Shown: positions 30,607-39,895, numbered from the stretch's first letter. The stretch is DNA of 64,000 bases from Lacticaseibacillus saniviri JCM 17471 = DSM 24301 (GCF_001311785.1 NZ_BBBX01000001.1:248001-312000); one strand, 5' to 3'. Translations and numbers: made by a program. Notes: generated by a model from the sequence alone, not told the origin.

Positions 30607-31094
30607 TTGGATTATCACATGAAACTCCCCCGGAACAAAACGGAATTTGCCTTATTTATCGGTATTATTTCCGTGCTCTCTGTCAACATCATTGCGCCCA
30701 TTATTTCGTGTTTCGAAATGGGTTTTAGCGTTGCAACTTGGCGCCAAGCGCTGGCCGTCATGCCTTTCATATGGCTTGTCGTGGTCGTCATGGTCCTACT
30801 GACCAACAGTCCCGCCGCTCTCGTCACGGACAAGCTCATCACTAAAACAGATAGCTTCAATGCCCACATGATTGTGAATTGTCTAGTGAATGTGGTTATG
30901 ATGTCCCTTGTCCTCACGGTTGTTGGTAGCTGGATTGGCATGAGGACCATCTCATGGGCACCAATTCAACAATTTTTCTACAAATGGCCACGTAATTTTG
31001 CCATCTCGTTTTTGTAGAGGCAGTGATTGCCCAACCAATAGCTCGCTTTATTTTAAAACAAAAGCACCTGCGAACTGATCAGGTCCGTCATTAG
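30607..31094 (+). CDS. DUF2798 family membrane protein (one frameshift)
   Basis: Membrane protein with two copies of a helix-pair repeat: KTEFALFIGIISVLSVNIIAPI...FIWLVVVVMVLLTNSPAALVTDKL in the first half and NAHMIVNCLVNVVMMSLVLTVVGSW in the second. TTG 30607 is placed 10 bases after GAGGAAGAGG; ATG 30619 is the alternative. The frame slips at the T run near 31010 and ends VEAVIAQPIARFILKQKHLR...VRH at 31094. About 162 residues. Function unknown. Confidence 0.8.
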
Positions 31095-31095
31095 A

Positions 31096-31142
31096 AAAAG
31101 AGACTGTCTCAAAAACAAATCGTTTTTGGGCAGTCTCTTGAT
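31096..31142. terminator. Bidirectional terminator
   Basis: AAGAGACTG...CAGTCTCTT with an inner CAAAAAC/GTTTTTG stem. It separates the DUF2798 gene from the convergent B3/4 gene. Confidence 0.88.
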
Positions 31143-31182
31143 TTTACGGTCAAAATCGATTCAGATGTGATTCTTTAAAGAA

Positions 31183-31841
31183 TTAAACGATCCATTGCTG
31201 CACTATTTTAGCATCCATCAGATACTGTGTCACCATCGTTGCCACTTCTTGTTGAATGACCGCTTGTTGCCCAGTCGACTGCGCAAACCCATAACCCACA
31301 ATCAGCGCATGTTGTGTGGTTTCCGTGATCATTGCTCGCGTTGAATCAGAGGTCGGACTACCAAATGGTCCGACAGAATCAGCAAGCACCATTAAATGAT
31401 TCAAATCGATAGCCTTCTTACCGATTCCTGGGTACGTTTGATCTGCTTGACCAACCGTTAAACGCAGTGGCGCTGTCACTTTGTCGAGGTCGTAACTGCC
31501 AAACGGTAAGTGTGTGAGCAGTGACACCGCATTATTCAGATCAACCAAGGCATTCACCTGATATAACCCCTGCCCTTTGGCGGCACGTCGCCACAAGCTG
31601 TCTGAAGAAGGCCGAAAACGCGCTGGGTCTTTGCCTAACGCCTTATAAACCCGCTTAGTTGCTTGAATCGTCGGATTTTCCCGAATTGTTTCGAGTGTAT
31701 CCTGCTGCTCAATCTGAGCCAGCAATGGATTCAAACACTCCGTCCACAATGCAGGTGCATTGGCCTGGTTTTGAATGTAATCTCGGTACAGATCAGTGAC
31801 ACTTGTGCTGGTATTTCAGTCGTTAATTCAATTTTTATCAT
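31183..31841 (-). CDS. B3/4 (PheRS beta-like) domain protein (one frameshift)
   Basis: Protein with the B3/4 tRNA-binding-type domain found in PheRS beta and in stand-alone proteins, some of which are implicated in aminoacyl-tRNA quality control. ATG 31841 (MIKIELTTEIPAQVSLI) follows GGAAGG. It slips near 31790 into YRDYIQNQANAPALWTECLNPLL. The domain has TKRVYKALGKDPARFRPSSDSLWRRAAKG and LVDLNNAVSLLTHLPFGSYDLDKV. About 220 residues. It follows the small gene at 31860-32037 by 18 bases on the same strand. Exact role unknown. Confidence 0.82.
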
Positions 31842-31859
31842 TAAAATTTCCTTCCATTA

Positions 31860-32037
31860 CTACTGCCCATGACCGTCAATACTGGTCTCAAAAGCGTGTA
31901 AATCAGCGCGTCGGCAAAGGAAGTCATTGTGTTCCTCCGCATCAATTCCAGTAAGCATCTGAAATCATCAACGGGAGTTAGCCGTTGATTAGCGGCTAAC
32001 TGGAACATCACATTCAAATAACGGTGCTTTTAACATT
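31860..32037 (-). CDS. Unrecognised small protein (two frameshifts)
   Basis: ATG 32037 follows GGAGGTG by 7 bases. It reads MLKAPLFECDVPVS, then LAANQRLTPVDDFRCLLEL in a second frame, then DAEEHNDFLCRRADLHAFETSIDGHGQ in a third, ending TAG 31860-31862. The joined product is about 59 residues, acidic, with three cysteines. I choose this reading because each piece abuts the next and the end lies just before the B3/4 gene's ribosome site. Family not recognised. It is probably cotranscribed with the B3/4 gene. Confidence 0.4.
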
Positions 32038-32220
32038 GATCGACACCTCCATCGATTGAAATACGTATCTATCATCATAATAAATACCACTGTATTTTTC
32101 AATGACTCGGCTATTTTTATCGCAATTGTTTACTTGAAGGTTTATTTTATCCCTTCTAATTCGTTCTCAATACGGTGCTGGGGTGATAGAATATAAACAT
32201 CAAACTCTACTGAAAAATAG

Positions 32221-34163
32221 GTGATCATCATCATATCAAAAGTAAGACCAACATTTTTTTTCAATTGTTCTTATTATCAGTCTCCTCATCGGCGTTTGGG
32301 GCAATCTACAGGGTTATGCGGGATGGCTCACATTTGTCAGCAGTGCGCTTGTTGTGTTCAACAGCGTTTTTCTGGCGCGATCACTCAATCGGATTCCACG
32401 CCAACTACTACGCTTTATCTTGATTAGTGGTCTCATCATCATGCTGCTGGGGCAACTCTTTGTGCTCACGAAGATGCCGGTGACGGTTTTCATGATCCCT
32501 ATCGGGTGCTCGCACAAGCCGATCGCATGGCAGCTGGCAATCATACCTGGAATACCACTTACTTCTGGCGCAACAGTAACAACATCACGATTACCTATTT
32601 CATCGCTGTTTGGCTACGTTTGGGCCAATTTTGGCATGAACACCAATATTGCGATTCATCTGTTCAGTTTACTCATGCTCGATAGTTTCATCTTGTTGCT
32701 CCTCCATACCGTTTGGCAACTCAGCCACCGTGAAAGTTTATTGCTGGGAGCGCTGAGTTTTGCGGTTCTCACCCCGTTCGCCTATACGTACTATCTGCAG
32801 GTCTTTTACTCTGACTTGCCAATCATGCTCGCGTTATTGATCATCATTCGTACAATCATGAACTGGCCCGCCCGCTCCCACCGTCATCACCTCATTGCGG
32901 GAAGTGGTTTGCTCGTCACCGTTTTATTGGCCGGATTGATCAAACCCAACCTGATTGTCCTACTACCGGCGCTTGCATTGGTCGTGTTTGTACTTTGGCA
33001 TCAACACGCTTTGACACAATCGCAACTAGTAGTGCCAATTGTTTTGATTCTATTGGGATTTGGATTAACGGTACCGGCCACGCATGGCATTCAGCGCCTA
33101 AGTGATTTTGAACCTAAAGCTGAATATCAATTACCCATCACGCACTGGATGTTGATGGGTCTGAACGCCTCGGAAAAAGGCATGTTCGCCCCGGCAGATG
33201 CGAGCAAAGCGGCGTCGCTACCGGACGAAGCCGCTCGTCAGTCCTATAATCTCAAAGAAATCCCCCAAGCGGATTCGACAATTAGGTGTTGGCGGTGTCA
33301 CCAAATTATGGCTGACAAAACTCGAAATCCTCCTCGATACCCATGACGTGCAAACCTGGTACAATGGCGGGTTTCGCAATGCACCGAGTTGGTATCACAA
33401 CAACGCGCAGCCCCTGCAACTCCTAACTCGAATCAGTTATACCGCAGCAACGATTGCCTTCTTAGTGGCCGTTATCGGTCGTCTGTTAACTTGGCGACCA
33501 GACTATACCGACTCAGTTCAGGTGGGAACGCTGCTAGCTATCATCACAGCATTAGGCTATCTCGCCTTCCACACCTTAGTATGGGAAACAGAACCCCGCT
33601 ATGGCCAAGTTGTCGTGCCCTTGCTCTGGTTAGTATTGGCGGGCATCCCCGCTCAAAAACGGGTCAGTCAATCGAATTGGGTGTTGCCGAGTGTTAGTCT
33701 CGTGCTTTCATTCAGCGTCATCGTTGGCTGGATTGGCATGTTAGCGCAACAACATCCGCAAACCACCGTCATTGCCGCACAGCGAAGTCAGTTATCTGAG
33801 CAGTACCAAGCCCGGCCACTAGCCTTACCACCACGCGCAAGTATGAGCCAAGAAGTTGAACTTCGAGGCAATGCGAACTACTTCTCCGTTCAAGTCTATC
33901 CACAATCAACAGTGAGTGTTATTTTGGAGAATACTGACACCCAAACACAATATCGTTTCAAATACGCAGGTCCTGTGTACCGACTCAAACAACAGCTGAT
34001 TCCGGGACACTACCGCATTGTTGTGAGCAATATCACGCGCGAGAGCCAGGTTGTCGATGTTGTTTCAACCTACCATTATTATCTGGCCGATCAACCGCTC
34101 ATCTTGAATGGTCAAAAGCATGCCACCTACTCATTGATTTACACGGTTATGGAAACACATTAA
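32221..34163 (+). CDS. GT-C fold membrane glycosyltransferase-like protein (several frameshifts)
   Basis: Large multi-pass membrane protein. Pieces in order: IVLIISLLIGVWGNLQGYAG from about 32262; FHDPYRVLAQADRMAAGNHT and WNTTYFWRNSNNITITYF near 32500-32590, with an acidic residue in the first loop and a YF...NN pattern typical of lipid-linked-sugar transferases; NIAIHLFSLLMLDSFILLLL; then many helices. A C-terminal exposed beta-rich part (NYFSVQVYPQSTVSVILENTD) follows. At least four slips (near 32255, 32490, 32625, 33280). The start is unclear, with GTG 32221 as the most upstream option. About 640 residues. It resembles the integral membrane proteins found beside XrtG sortase-like loci, but no such locus is seen here. 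Confidence 0.7.
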
Positions 34164-34184
34164 GCCACGACGGCTAACCATCAA

Positions 34185-34233
34185 CAAAAAAGACTGGCCC
34201 AATCCGCAAAGATTGTCGGCCAGTCTTTTTTTG
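34185..34233. terminator. Terminator after the GT-C gene
   Basis: AAAAAAGACTGGCC pairs with GGCCAGTCTTTTTTT. Confidence 0.9.
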
Positions 34234-34310
34234 CGGCCTAAAACCGCTTATTTGCATATTTTTGTTTAGTACTATACTATTTACGGAGAACAACTGGGGA
34301 GGTTATTAGT

Positions 34311-34799
34311 TTGGCAACAGCGGATGAATTTGATCAACTCGTAGCAACTTTTTTAAAAATCAACAATGAACTGACACAAATACAAAAAAAGCCTATCGCT
34401 ATTACTGACACAGTGCGTATTAGCACGAGTGCTTTGCATTTGATTGATACAATCAGCAGATTCCCGGCATCAACAATCACAGACCTTGCGCAAAAGATGG
34501 GCGTCACTAAGGGTAATATCTCGCAACAATTGACTAAATTGAAGGCCTTAAATCTCATCTCAATCTCGCAAGCATCTAATAATAAGAAAAATAAACTCAT
34601 TTCACTCACCGATAGCGGTAAGACTGTCGATCAGGCCCACCAATCCCTGCACACCGCTCTTTATCAGACAATCAAAACGGATTTGACACACTTTTCAGAT
34701 GACCAAATTCACATCATGCTTGATGTCTTGGAAAAAATCGCTACTAGCATTAACACCTATCAACAGCAACTGAGCAAAGGAGCCCAACAAGATGACTAA
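34311..34799 (+). CDS. MarR family transcriptional regulator
   Basis: 162 residues from TTG 34311 (GGGGAGG upstream). The winged helix spans roughly residues 45-105: HLIDTISRFPASTITDLAQKMGVTKGNISQQLTKLKALNLISISQ, then a KNKLISLTDSGK wing. Complete frame. It overlaps the next gene by 8 bases (ATGACTAA), so the two are translationally coupled and the neighbour is its likely target or partner. Confidence 0.88.
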   Translation: MATADEFDQLVATFLKINNELTQIQKKPIAITDTVRISTSALHLIDTISRFPASTITDLAQKMGVTKGNISQQLTKLKALNLISISQASNNKKNKLISLTDSGKTVDQAHQSLHTALYQTIKTDLTHFSDDQIHIMLDVLEKIATSINTYQQQLSKGAQQDD

Positions 34800-35543
34800 A
34801 ATCGAAATCTTTATCGCAGGTCAGCCCATCTCCCAAAAAGCAATTGATCAGTGGGAGTTCAAACGCTTAAACCACGAATATCAGTTTCTGACCCAACATG
34901 GTTTCGTCCTCAATGATCCCACTGAGATGCCCAATATTGATGCCGCGCGCCAGGTAATGGGTCGATTCAAGGCTGGTCAATCCCCCGCTACTTTTAGACA
35001 ACTTTTCAAAAACCGCTACACCTTCGGTAATCTGGCCTCTAAACTAGCAGCGTATCTCTCATTTGGTCGGCGCAAGTATAGCGTGACCGAATTGGTTGTC
35101 TCTGAATCTTCACTGACACCGGATCAGGTCATGGACAAAATTAACGCCATCATGTTGGAAAATACGCCAGAACATTTATACATGAATTTAGCGACTAATC
35201 CGGATCATTTTGTGCTCCTCAGTCCGAGTCAAAACGTTCAAGAGGTGTTAGAAATTACTGGTGGTGCACCATTACCGAATCTCTTTTTGCTCATTATGGC
35301 GATGAAAGTGGCTTGAAATCAAGATTGAGTGAAGGCTATCACGTACAAGCTGCCGGTACAGCACGATTAGCGGATGGCACAATCATTGGCGGGGTCAGAC
35401 ACCAAATCAAGGACGAGGGGGACGGCTTCCGCTTCAAAGCCCTCGTGGAATTTCCAGCCATCTTACCCAACAGCATTATTCAGAATCACCAGTATCACTT
35501 GGCTTGCGAATTTCGTCAGTGGCTCAATGATATTGTGAACTAG
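34792..35543 (+). CDS. Unrecognised protein coupled to MarR gene (one frameshift)
   Basis: Begins MTKIEIFIAGQPISQKAIDQW, overlapping the MarR stop. The first frame ends at 35316. A slip near 35291 (coding T run) continues FAHYGDESGLKSRLSEGYHVQ and ends RQWLNDIVN at 35543. Joined length about 249 residues, soluble, mixed alpha/beta, no membrane helix, no cysteine-rich or catalytic motif that I recognise. The C-terminal part (TARLADGTIIGGVRHQIKDEG) looks like a small beta domain. Function unknown. Genetic coupling suggests it acts in the MarR-controlled response. Confidence 0.6.
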
Positions 35544-35561
35544 GTACCGATAGGACAAGTA

Positions 35562-35609
35562 AAAGAAAAGTTGCACTAAAACCAACTGATTTTAATGCAA
35601 CTCCTTTTG
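35562..35609. terminator. Bidirectional terminator
   Basis: AGTTGCA(C)TAAAA pairs with TTTTAATGCAACT. It separates the MarR unit from the convergent SDR operon. Confidence 0.8.
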
Positions 35610-35610
35610 T

Positions 35611-36354
35611 CTACGCTTGTTTGGTGGGATAAATCGTGAACTCATTGACGTTCACTGATTCGGGTTGGTCAATCGCAAAATTGACCACATCGGCAATCGC
35701 GGTTGGTGCAATTCCGACTTGTTGATACAGCTCACTCATGCCTGCCGCGGTATCGCTATCCGTGATTGTCTTCAAGAGTTCGGTATTAATCGCCGCTGGA
35801 TACAGGCTGACCGTACGAATATTGGTCCCTTCTTGTGCACTTTCCATGCGAATCACTTCCATTAGATTCCGCACGGCAAACTTGGTGGCGCCATACACAC
35901 CAGCACCAGGAAAGCTTTTGATGCCCGCAACTGATGATGTTGTGATAATTTGCCCCGACTTCTGAGCGGTGAAGATTGGCATCACAGCTGCCACGCCGTT
36001 GAGAACACCTTTCAGGTTGATATCGACCATATCGTTCCACTCGTCCGTCTTCAATGCACTGATTGGTGAACTCGGCATAATCCCGGCGTTGTTAAATATC
36101 ACGTCAAGTTGCCCATAGGTCGAAATTGCCAAGTCAACTAACGCTTGAACTTCTGCCGCATCACGCACATCCGTTTGTGCAAATACCGCTTCACCGCCAG
36201 CGCTCACAATATCATCAACGATTTGTTGCAGTCGTTCACGTCTGCGCGCTGCTAACACGACCTTAGCGCCGTTTTGAGCGAGCAACTTTGCCGTCGCTTC
36301 TCCGATACCAGAAGAAGCGCCGGTAATCACAACCACCTTATTTTTAACTGTCAT
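35611..36354 (-). CDS. Short-chain dehydrogenase/reductase
   Basis: Classical SDR oxidoreductase, 247 residues, complete. The NAD(P)-binding TGASSGIG lies at residues 11-18 and the arginine-rich AARRRERL favours NADP. NNAG is near residue 89. The catalytic Ser is in TTSSVAGIKSF, and Tyr-x3-Lys is in GVYGATKFAVRNL. Last gene of the flavodoxin-cupin-CMD-SDR operon below a LysR gene. Substrate unknown. Confidence 0.92.
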   Translation of the reverse strand: MTVKNKVVVITGASSGIGEATAKLLAQNGAKVVLAARRRERLQQIVDDIVSAGGEAVFAQTDVRDAAEVQALVDLAISTYGQLDVIFNNAGIMPSSPISALKTDEWNDMVDINLKGVLNGVAAVMPIFTAQKSGQIITTSSVAGIKSFPGAGVYGATKFAVRNLMEVIRMESAQEGTNIRTVSLYPAAINTELLKTITDSDTAAGMSELYQQVGIAPTAIADVVNFAIDQPESVNVNEFTIYPTKQA

Positions 36355-36687
36355 TTATTTGTCTCCTTCTTCTGTATAAATTGCCTTAACTAAATCAAAT
36401 GCAGACCAAGCCTTGGGCCAACCGGCATAAAAGGCCAAATGTGTGACGAGCGCCACCATTTCTTGCTTGGTCACCCCGTTTGTCTTTGCCAGCTTCATGT
36501 GCGCTTCAAGTTGTGGGAATAAGCCTTGACTCATCAAACTCGCACAGGTAATCAGACTGCGATCGCGAGCTGAAAGTTCGGACTCCTTGGCCCAGACCTC
36601 ACCGAAAAGCACATCATCATTTAGGGCTGCGAATTGTGGCGCTAAGTCGCCAAGTTGATCGCGACCGGCCGTTTGTTTTTGAACCAT
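36355..36687 (-). CDS. Carboxymuconolactone decarboxylase (AhpD-like) family protein
   Basis: 110 residues, complete. The family core is VWAKESELSARDRSLITCASLMSQG followed by LEAHMKLAKTNGVTKQEMVALVTHLAFYAGWPKAWSAF. A single cysteine (SLITCAS) rather than a CxxC is present, so peroxidase activity of the AhpD type is doubtful. Its stop abuts the SDR start, and its own start overlaps the cupin stop. Likely a redox or electrophile-response enzyme in this operon. Confidence 0.88.
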   Translation of the reverse strand: MVQKQTAGRDQLGDLAPQFAALNDDVLFGEVWAKESELSARDRSLITCASLMSQGLFPQLEAHMKLAKTNGVTKQEMVALVTHLAFYAGWPKAWSAFDLVKAIYTEEGDK

Positions 36688-37106
36688 TAGGCTTCCTCCT
36701 TTAAGGCATTGTAGTCGGCATCACTGACGGGTTCTAACCATTCTGGTGTGCCGGCAGTAATCGCAATATGCGCAAACCAGCTATCCTTGGTTGCCCCGTG
36801 CCAATGCTTCACCCCATCGTGCGTGACCACGACATCACCGGCCTTTAGCAGTTGTGCCGCTTGACCTTCTTCTTGATACCAGCCCTTGCCAGCCGTGACC
36901 AGCAAAATTTGATAGCCGTCGTGATGAATATGCCAATTGTTGCGTGTTCCTGGTTCGAAAGTAACGACCCCCACACCAACATTCACTTCAGGATCTGAGA
37001 CCAAGTTTTGCAAATAGCTCGTTCCAGTAAAAAATTTTGCAAAGTTCACATTCTCTGGACCGCGTGGAAAAATCACACCTTGTTGAATCATTTCATCTTC
37101 TGTCAT
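36687..37106 (-). CDS. Cupin domain protein
   Basis: About 139 residues (a second ATG lies 3 bases upstream). Cupin motif 1 is GTRNNWHIHHDGYQILLVTAGKGWY and motif 2 is LLKAGDVVVTHDGVKHWHGAT, with histidines placed to bind a metal. Common partner of the CMD family in lactobacilli. Overlaps the flavodoxin gene by a few bases, so the operon is tightly packed. Reaction unknown. Confidence 0.9.
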   Translation of the reverse strand: MTEDEMIQQGVIFPRGPENVNFAKFFTGTSYLQNLVSDPEVNVGVGVVTFEPGTRNNWHIHHDGYQILLVTAGKGWYQEEGQAAQLLKAGDVVVTHDGVKHWHGATKDSWFAHIAITAGTPEWLEPVSDADYNALKEEA

Positions 37107-37626
37107 CATTTTTCTCCTTTGTTTTAATCTCGAGTGCTAGTAACCAGTGCTGCAATGCCAATTGTGCCTGGTTGGCTCGGCCACCACGAATGGCAAGCCC
37201 GGGCTCGATGATGGCTTGAGGTGCTAAGGCCTGAATACTCGTCAAAGCATGGCCCAAGCCACTTCCTTCGTGCGTGACAAAGACGCGTAGTTTGGTTGGT
37301 CTCACATCGTTTTGCTGCAACCAGCTTTTTACTGACGGTGGCACGTCACCAAACCAGTTGGGAAAGCCGAGATAAATCAGCTCACTGTGAACGGTGGGTC
37401 CCGGTTGCAATTTCGGCCATTTGGACTGCTCCGCTGTCGCTCGCTGGGTGATGCCGGCGTAATCTTTGGGGTAAGCTACTTTCGGTTGAATCGGTTCTGG
37501 CGCAATATTTAATAGTTGCCCGAGCTGCTCCGCCACCATTTGCGTGTTGCCCGCAATCTGAACGATTATTTCACCGGAATGCCAAGTCTCACCTGGTATG
37601 GAAAAATAAATAATCTGAACCATCAC
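37093..37626 (-). CDS. Flavodoxin-like protein
   Basis: 177 residues, complete. The flavodoxin-fold start is QIIYFSIPGETWHSGE. The FMN-binding-type loop region has ELIYLGFPNWFGDVPPSVKSWL and FVTHEGSGLGHALTSIQALAP. First gene of the operon with the cupin, CMD and SDR genes, downstream of a LysR gene. An attenuator-like hairpin at 37637-37682 sits in its leader. One of three flavodoxins in this 7-kb stretch. Confidence 0.85.
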   Translation of the reverse strand: MMVQIIYFSIPGETWHSGEIIVQIAGNTQMVAEQLGQLLNIAPEPIQPKVAYPKDYAGITQRATAEQSKWPKLQPGPTVHSELIYLGFPNWFGDVPPSVKSWLQQNDVRPTKLRVFVTHEGSGLGHALTSIQALAPQAIIEPGLAIRGGRANQAQLALQHWLLALEIKTKEKNDDRR

Positions 37627-37636
37627 TCACCTCCGC

Positions 37637-37682
37637 TCACAAAAAACTGCATCACGTTTCTCTTTACGAGAATCATGATACA
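37637..37682 (-). terminator. Attenuator-like terminator before the flavodoxin operon
   Basis: On the minus strand CTGTATCATGATTCTC and GAGAAACGTGATGCAG form a stem followed by TTTTTT. A TATAGT -10-like box lies just upstream (37692-37697), so the hairpin would form at the 5' end of the operon mRNA. It may also end lysR transcripts. Confidence 0.6.
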
Positions 37683-37742
37683 GTCGCATCAACTATACGT
37701 CTAATACTTATAAAATTAGTTAATATGCCTTTTAAGCATTGA

Positions 37743-38625
37743 TTAGTGACCAAAGGCTTGCTCAAATCGCGTAATCAATTCCTGAACAACCGGTGTGATA
37801 ACCCGCCCTTGTCGCCAAACCAAGACACAATTGGTCTCGATCCGTGGTTCCGTGGGAATGAAAACCAAATCATCGCTCATCCGGTTTTTCACCGCACCTT
37901 CAACCGCCAACGCTGCCGCCGTTTGATTTGCGACGATGGGTAAGACATTAAAAATTAAGTTGAAGGTTCCGATCACATTGAGACTGGTGTAATCGACATT
38001 CGCCCAACTGGCAATGAGCTGCTGAACTTCTGGCCGCGGCGATAATACCAGCGGAATGCCCTGAATATCAATTGGGTTGATGACTGATTTGGTCGCCAAA
38101 AGCTACCTTTAGACGTCAATAATCCCCACCGTTCTCGCCGCGGTAACACCAGCGTGTTGTACTTCTTTTTTGAGACAGGCTCAAGCAAGATGGCCAGATC
38201 GAGCAATCCCTTATCCAGTTGATCTTGAATAATGTCACTTGTGCCAGTAAAGATATTGAAGGTCACTTCTGGATAATCACCAACCAGCTCTTCAAGCATC
38301 AGTGCCATGGTATCTGAGTTATCGGCTTCCACACACCCAATCGAGACGTGACCACTGAATAAGGCCGATTTGCGCTTGGCAAATTCATTCACTGTCGCAT
38401 CTGATAACGCCAAATTTCTTCAGCGCGGCTCTTTAACAACAAGCCTGCTTCAGTGAGTTGCATTTGCCGGCCGTCACGAACAAATAATGCCGTATCGAGT
38501 TCGGTTTCAAGCGCCTGCAATTGCCGACTCAGCGTTGGTTGTGTGAGATGCAAGACAGTGGCCGCTTGCGAAATGGTGCCCTCTTCCGCGATGGTCCAAA
38601 AATATCGTAATGTGTGTAGTTCCAT
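37743..38625 (-). CDS. LysR family transcriptional regulator (two frameshifts)
   Basis: The HTH is MELHTLRYFWTIAEEGTISQAATVLHLTQPTLSRQLQALE (residues 1-40). The frame slips near 38408 into LSDATVNEFAKRKSALFSGHV and near 38100 into ATKSVINPIDIQGIPLVLS. It ends LITRFEQAFGH. Joined length about 296 residues. Its ATG overlaps the merR stop (TAATG). Same strand as and just upstream of the flavodoxin operon, its likely target. Confidence 0.9.
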
Positions 38626-38996
38626 TAACGCGCCTCCTCGTTTTTGACGTCGGCACCTGTTTGTAAGTGATCTAAGAAGGCTAATTTTTCAGTTAATTGG
38701 CGATCAATTCGCTGTAACTGTTCGATTTGACGCCGCACTTGTTGTTGATACTGCGCCGTAAACACGCGTCTTTCTGCCAATGTGCTACCCTGCTGCCCGA
38801 TGAAAGATTCCGCTTTGACACCCATCGAGCGCATCAATTTCACCATTTGAAGCCAGGTGACATCATCTTCTGAGTACATCCGGTATCGATTCTTATCACG
38901 AGCCACGGGATTTAAAATGCCGATTTGTTCATAATAGCGGAGCGCATCCTTACTGAGATCTGTCATTGCCATAACCTGTTTTGTTGAATAAGTCAT
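38625..38996 (-). CDS. MerR family transcriptional regulator
   Basis: About 123 residues from ATG 38996 (AAGGAG upstream). The HTH is YSTKQVMAMTDLSKDALRYYEQIGILNPVARDKNRYRMYS, followed by a long dimerisation helix (QYQQQVRRQIEQLQRIDRQL). No metal-binding cysteines. Divergent from the SDR at 39069, with a palindrome in a 19-bp promoter spacer between them. Overlaps the lysR start. Complete frame. Confidence 0.88.
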   Translation of the reverse strand: MTYSTKQVMAMTDLSKDALRYYEQIGILNPVARDKNRYRMYSEDDVTWLQMVKLMRSMGVKAESFIGQQGSTLAERRVFTAQYQQQVRRQIEQLQRIDRQLTEKLAFLDHLQTGADVKNEEAR

Positions 38997-39006
38997 TATT
39001 TTCTCC

Positions 39007-39037
39007 TTGCTATGGGGTCCACCCCATAGTTTACACT
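39007..39037 (+). promoter_or_regulatory. MerR-type promoter with palindrome in 19-bp spacer
   Basis: TTGCTA (39007-39012), 19 bases, TACACT (39032-39037). The spacer region carries CTATGGGGTCCACCCCATAG (39010-39029), a strong palindrome. The long spacer is the hallmark of MerR-activated promoters. It drives the SDR at 39069. Confidence 0.78.
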
Positions 39038-39068
39038 GAATGCCAGTAAAGACAAAGGAGCATCTGAT

Positions 39069-39895
39069 ATGACTAATACAAAAATTGCCATTGTGGCTGG
39101 CGGAACATCCGGTGTTGGCAAACGGACCGCGATTGACCTTGCCAAGAAACAGGTTCATGTCATCATTATTGGTAGTAATTCACAAAAAGGTGAAACCGCA
39201 CTTCAAGAAATTAAGGCCGAGGCACCCACTGCTGAAGTTGAATTCATCCAAGCTGATTTGAGCCGCCGACAAAATATTAATCAGCTCGCAACCCAATTAA
39301 GCCAACGAATCGATCATATCGATATCCTCGTCACGACAATGGGCGGTCTGTTTAACCATTACCAAGAAACTGCTGATCAGCTCGACTTAAATATTGTCAT
39401 CAACTATTGGGCCCATTATTGGCTCATTACCGCCCTCGAGCCTCTGTTAACTGCTGCACCACAAAGCCGGGTGCTCGTCGTAGGTGCTTTGCCGACCATC
39501 GTTAACCATATCACACCCCATCTGCCTGAACTGCATCCCAAAGTCCAAGACTACAATAGCAACCGGGTTTCCACAGATACACTGTTAGCCCGCGTGTTGA
39601 TGGTGCGCGGGCTGGCAGATCACTGGCAAAATTCAACCATTACCGTTAACCTCTTTCACCCAGGCAACGTGCCAGACTCAAGCTATGGCGCTGAAAGCAA
39701 TTTGTGGTTCAAGGCGCTGGGTCAAATTCTCGCCCGCTTCTCCACCAAGAATTCAAATGTCGGCAGCCGACTCGCACTCGAGCCCGCTTTCGCAAAACAA
39801 TCGGGATCTTTCTACGATGATAAAGCGCGATTGGTACCTTGGAACAAAAATACACCTTGGCACTTGCACAGCAATTGCTTGCTGCTTCAGCATAA
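39069..39895 (+). CDS. SDR family oxidoreductase (frameshift near the end)
   Basis: Begins MTNTKIAIVAGGTSGVGKRTA with the GxxxGxG nucleotide loop. IIGSNSQKG follows the second strand. The usual NNAG is replaced by TTMGG, and the catalytic Ser/Tyr pattern is not evident, so this is an atypical member. A slip near 39838 gives the natural end LEQKYTLALAQQLLAASA with TAA at 39893-39895. Without it the frame runs through the terminator to 39965. About 276 residues. Activated presumably by the divergent MerR. Confidence 0.83.
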
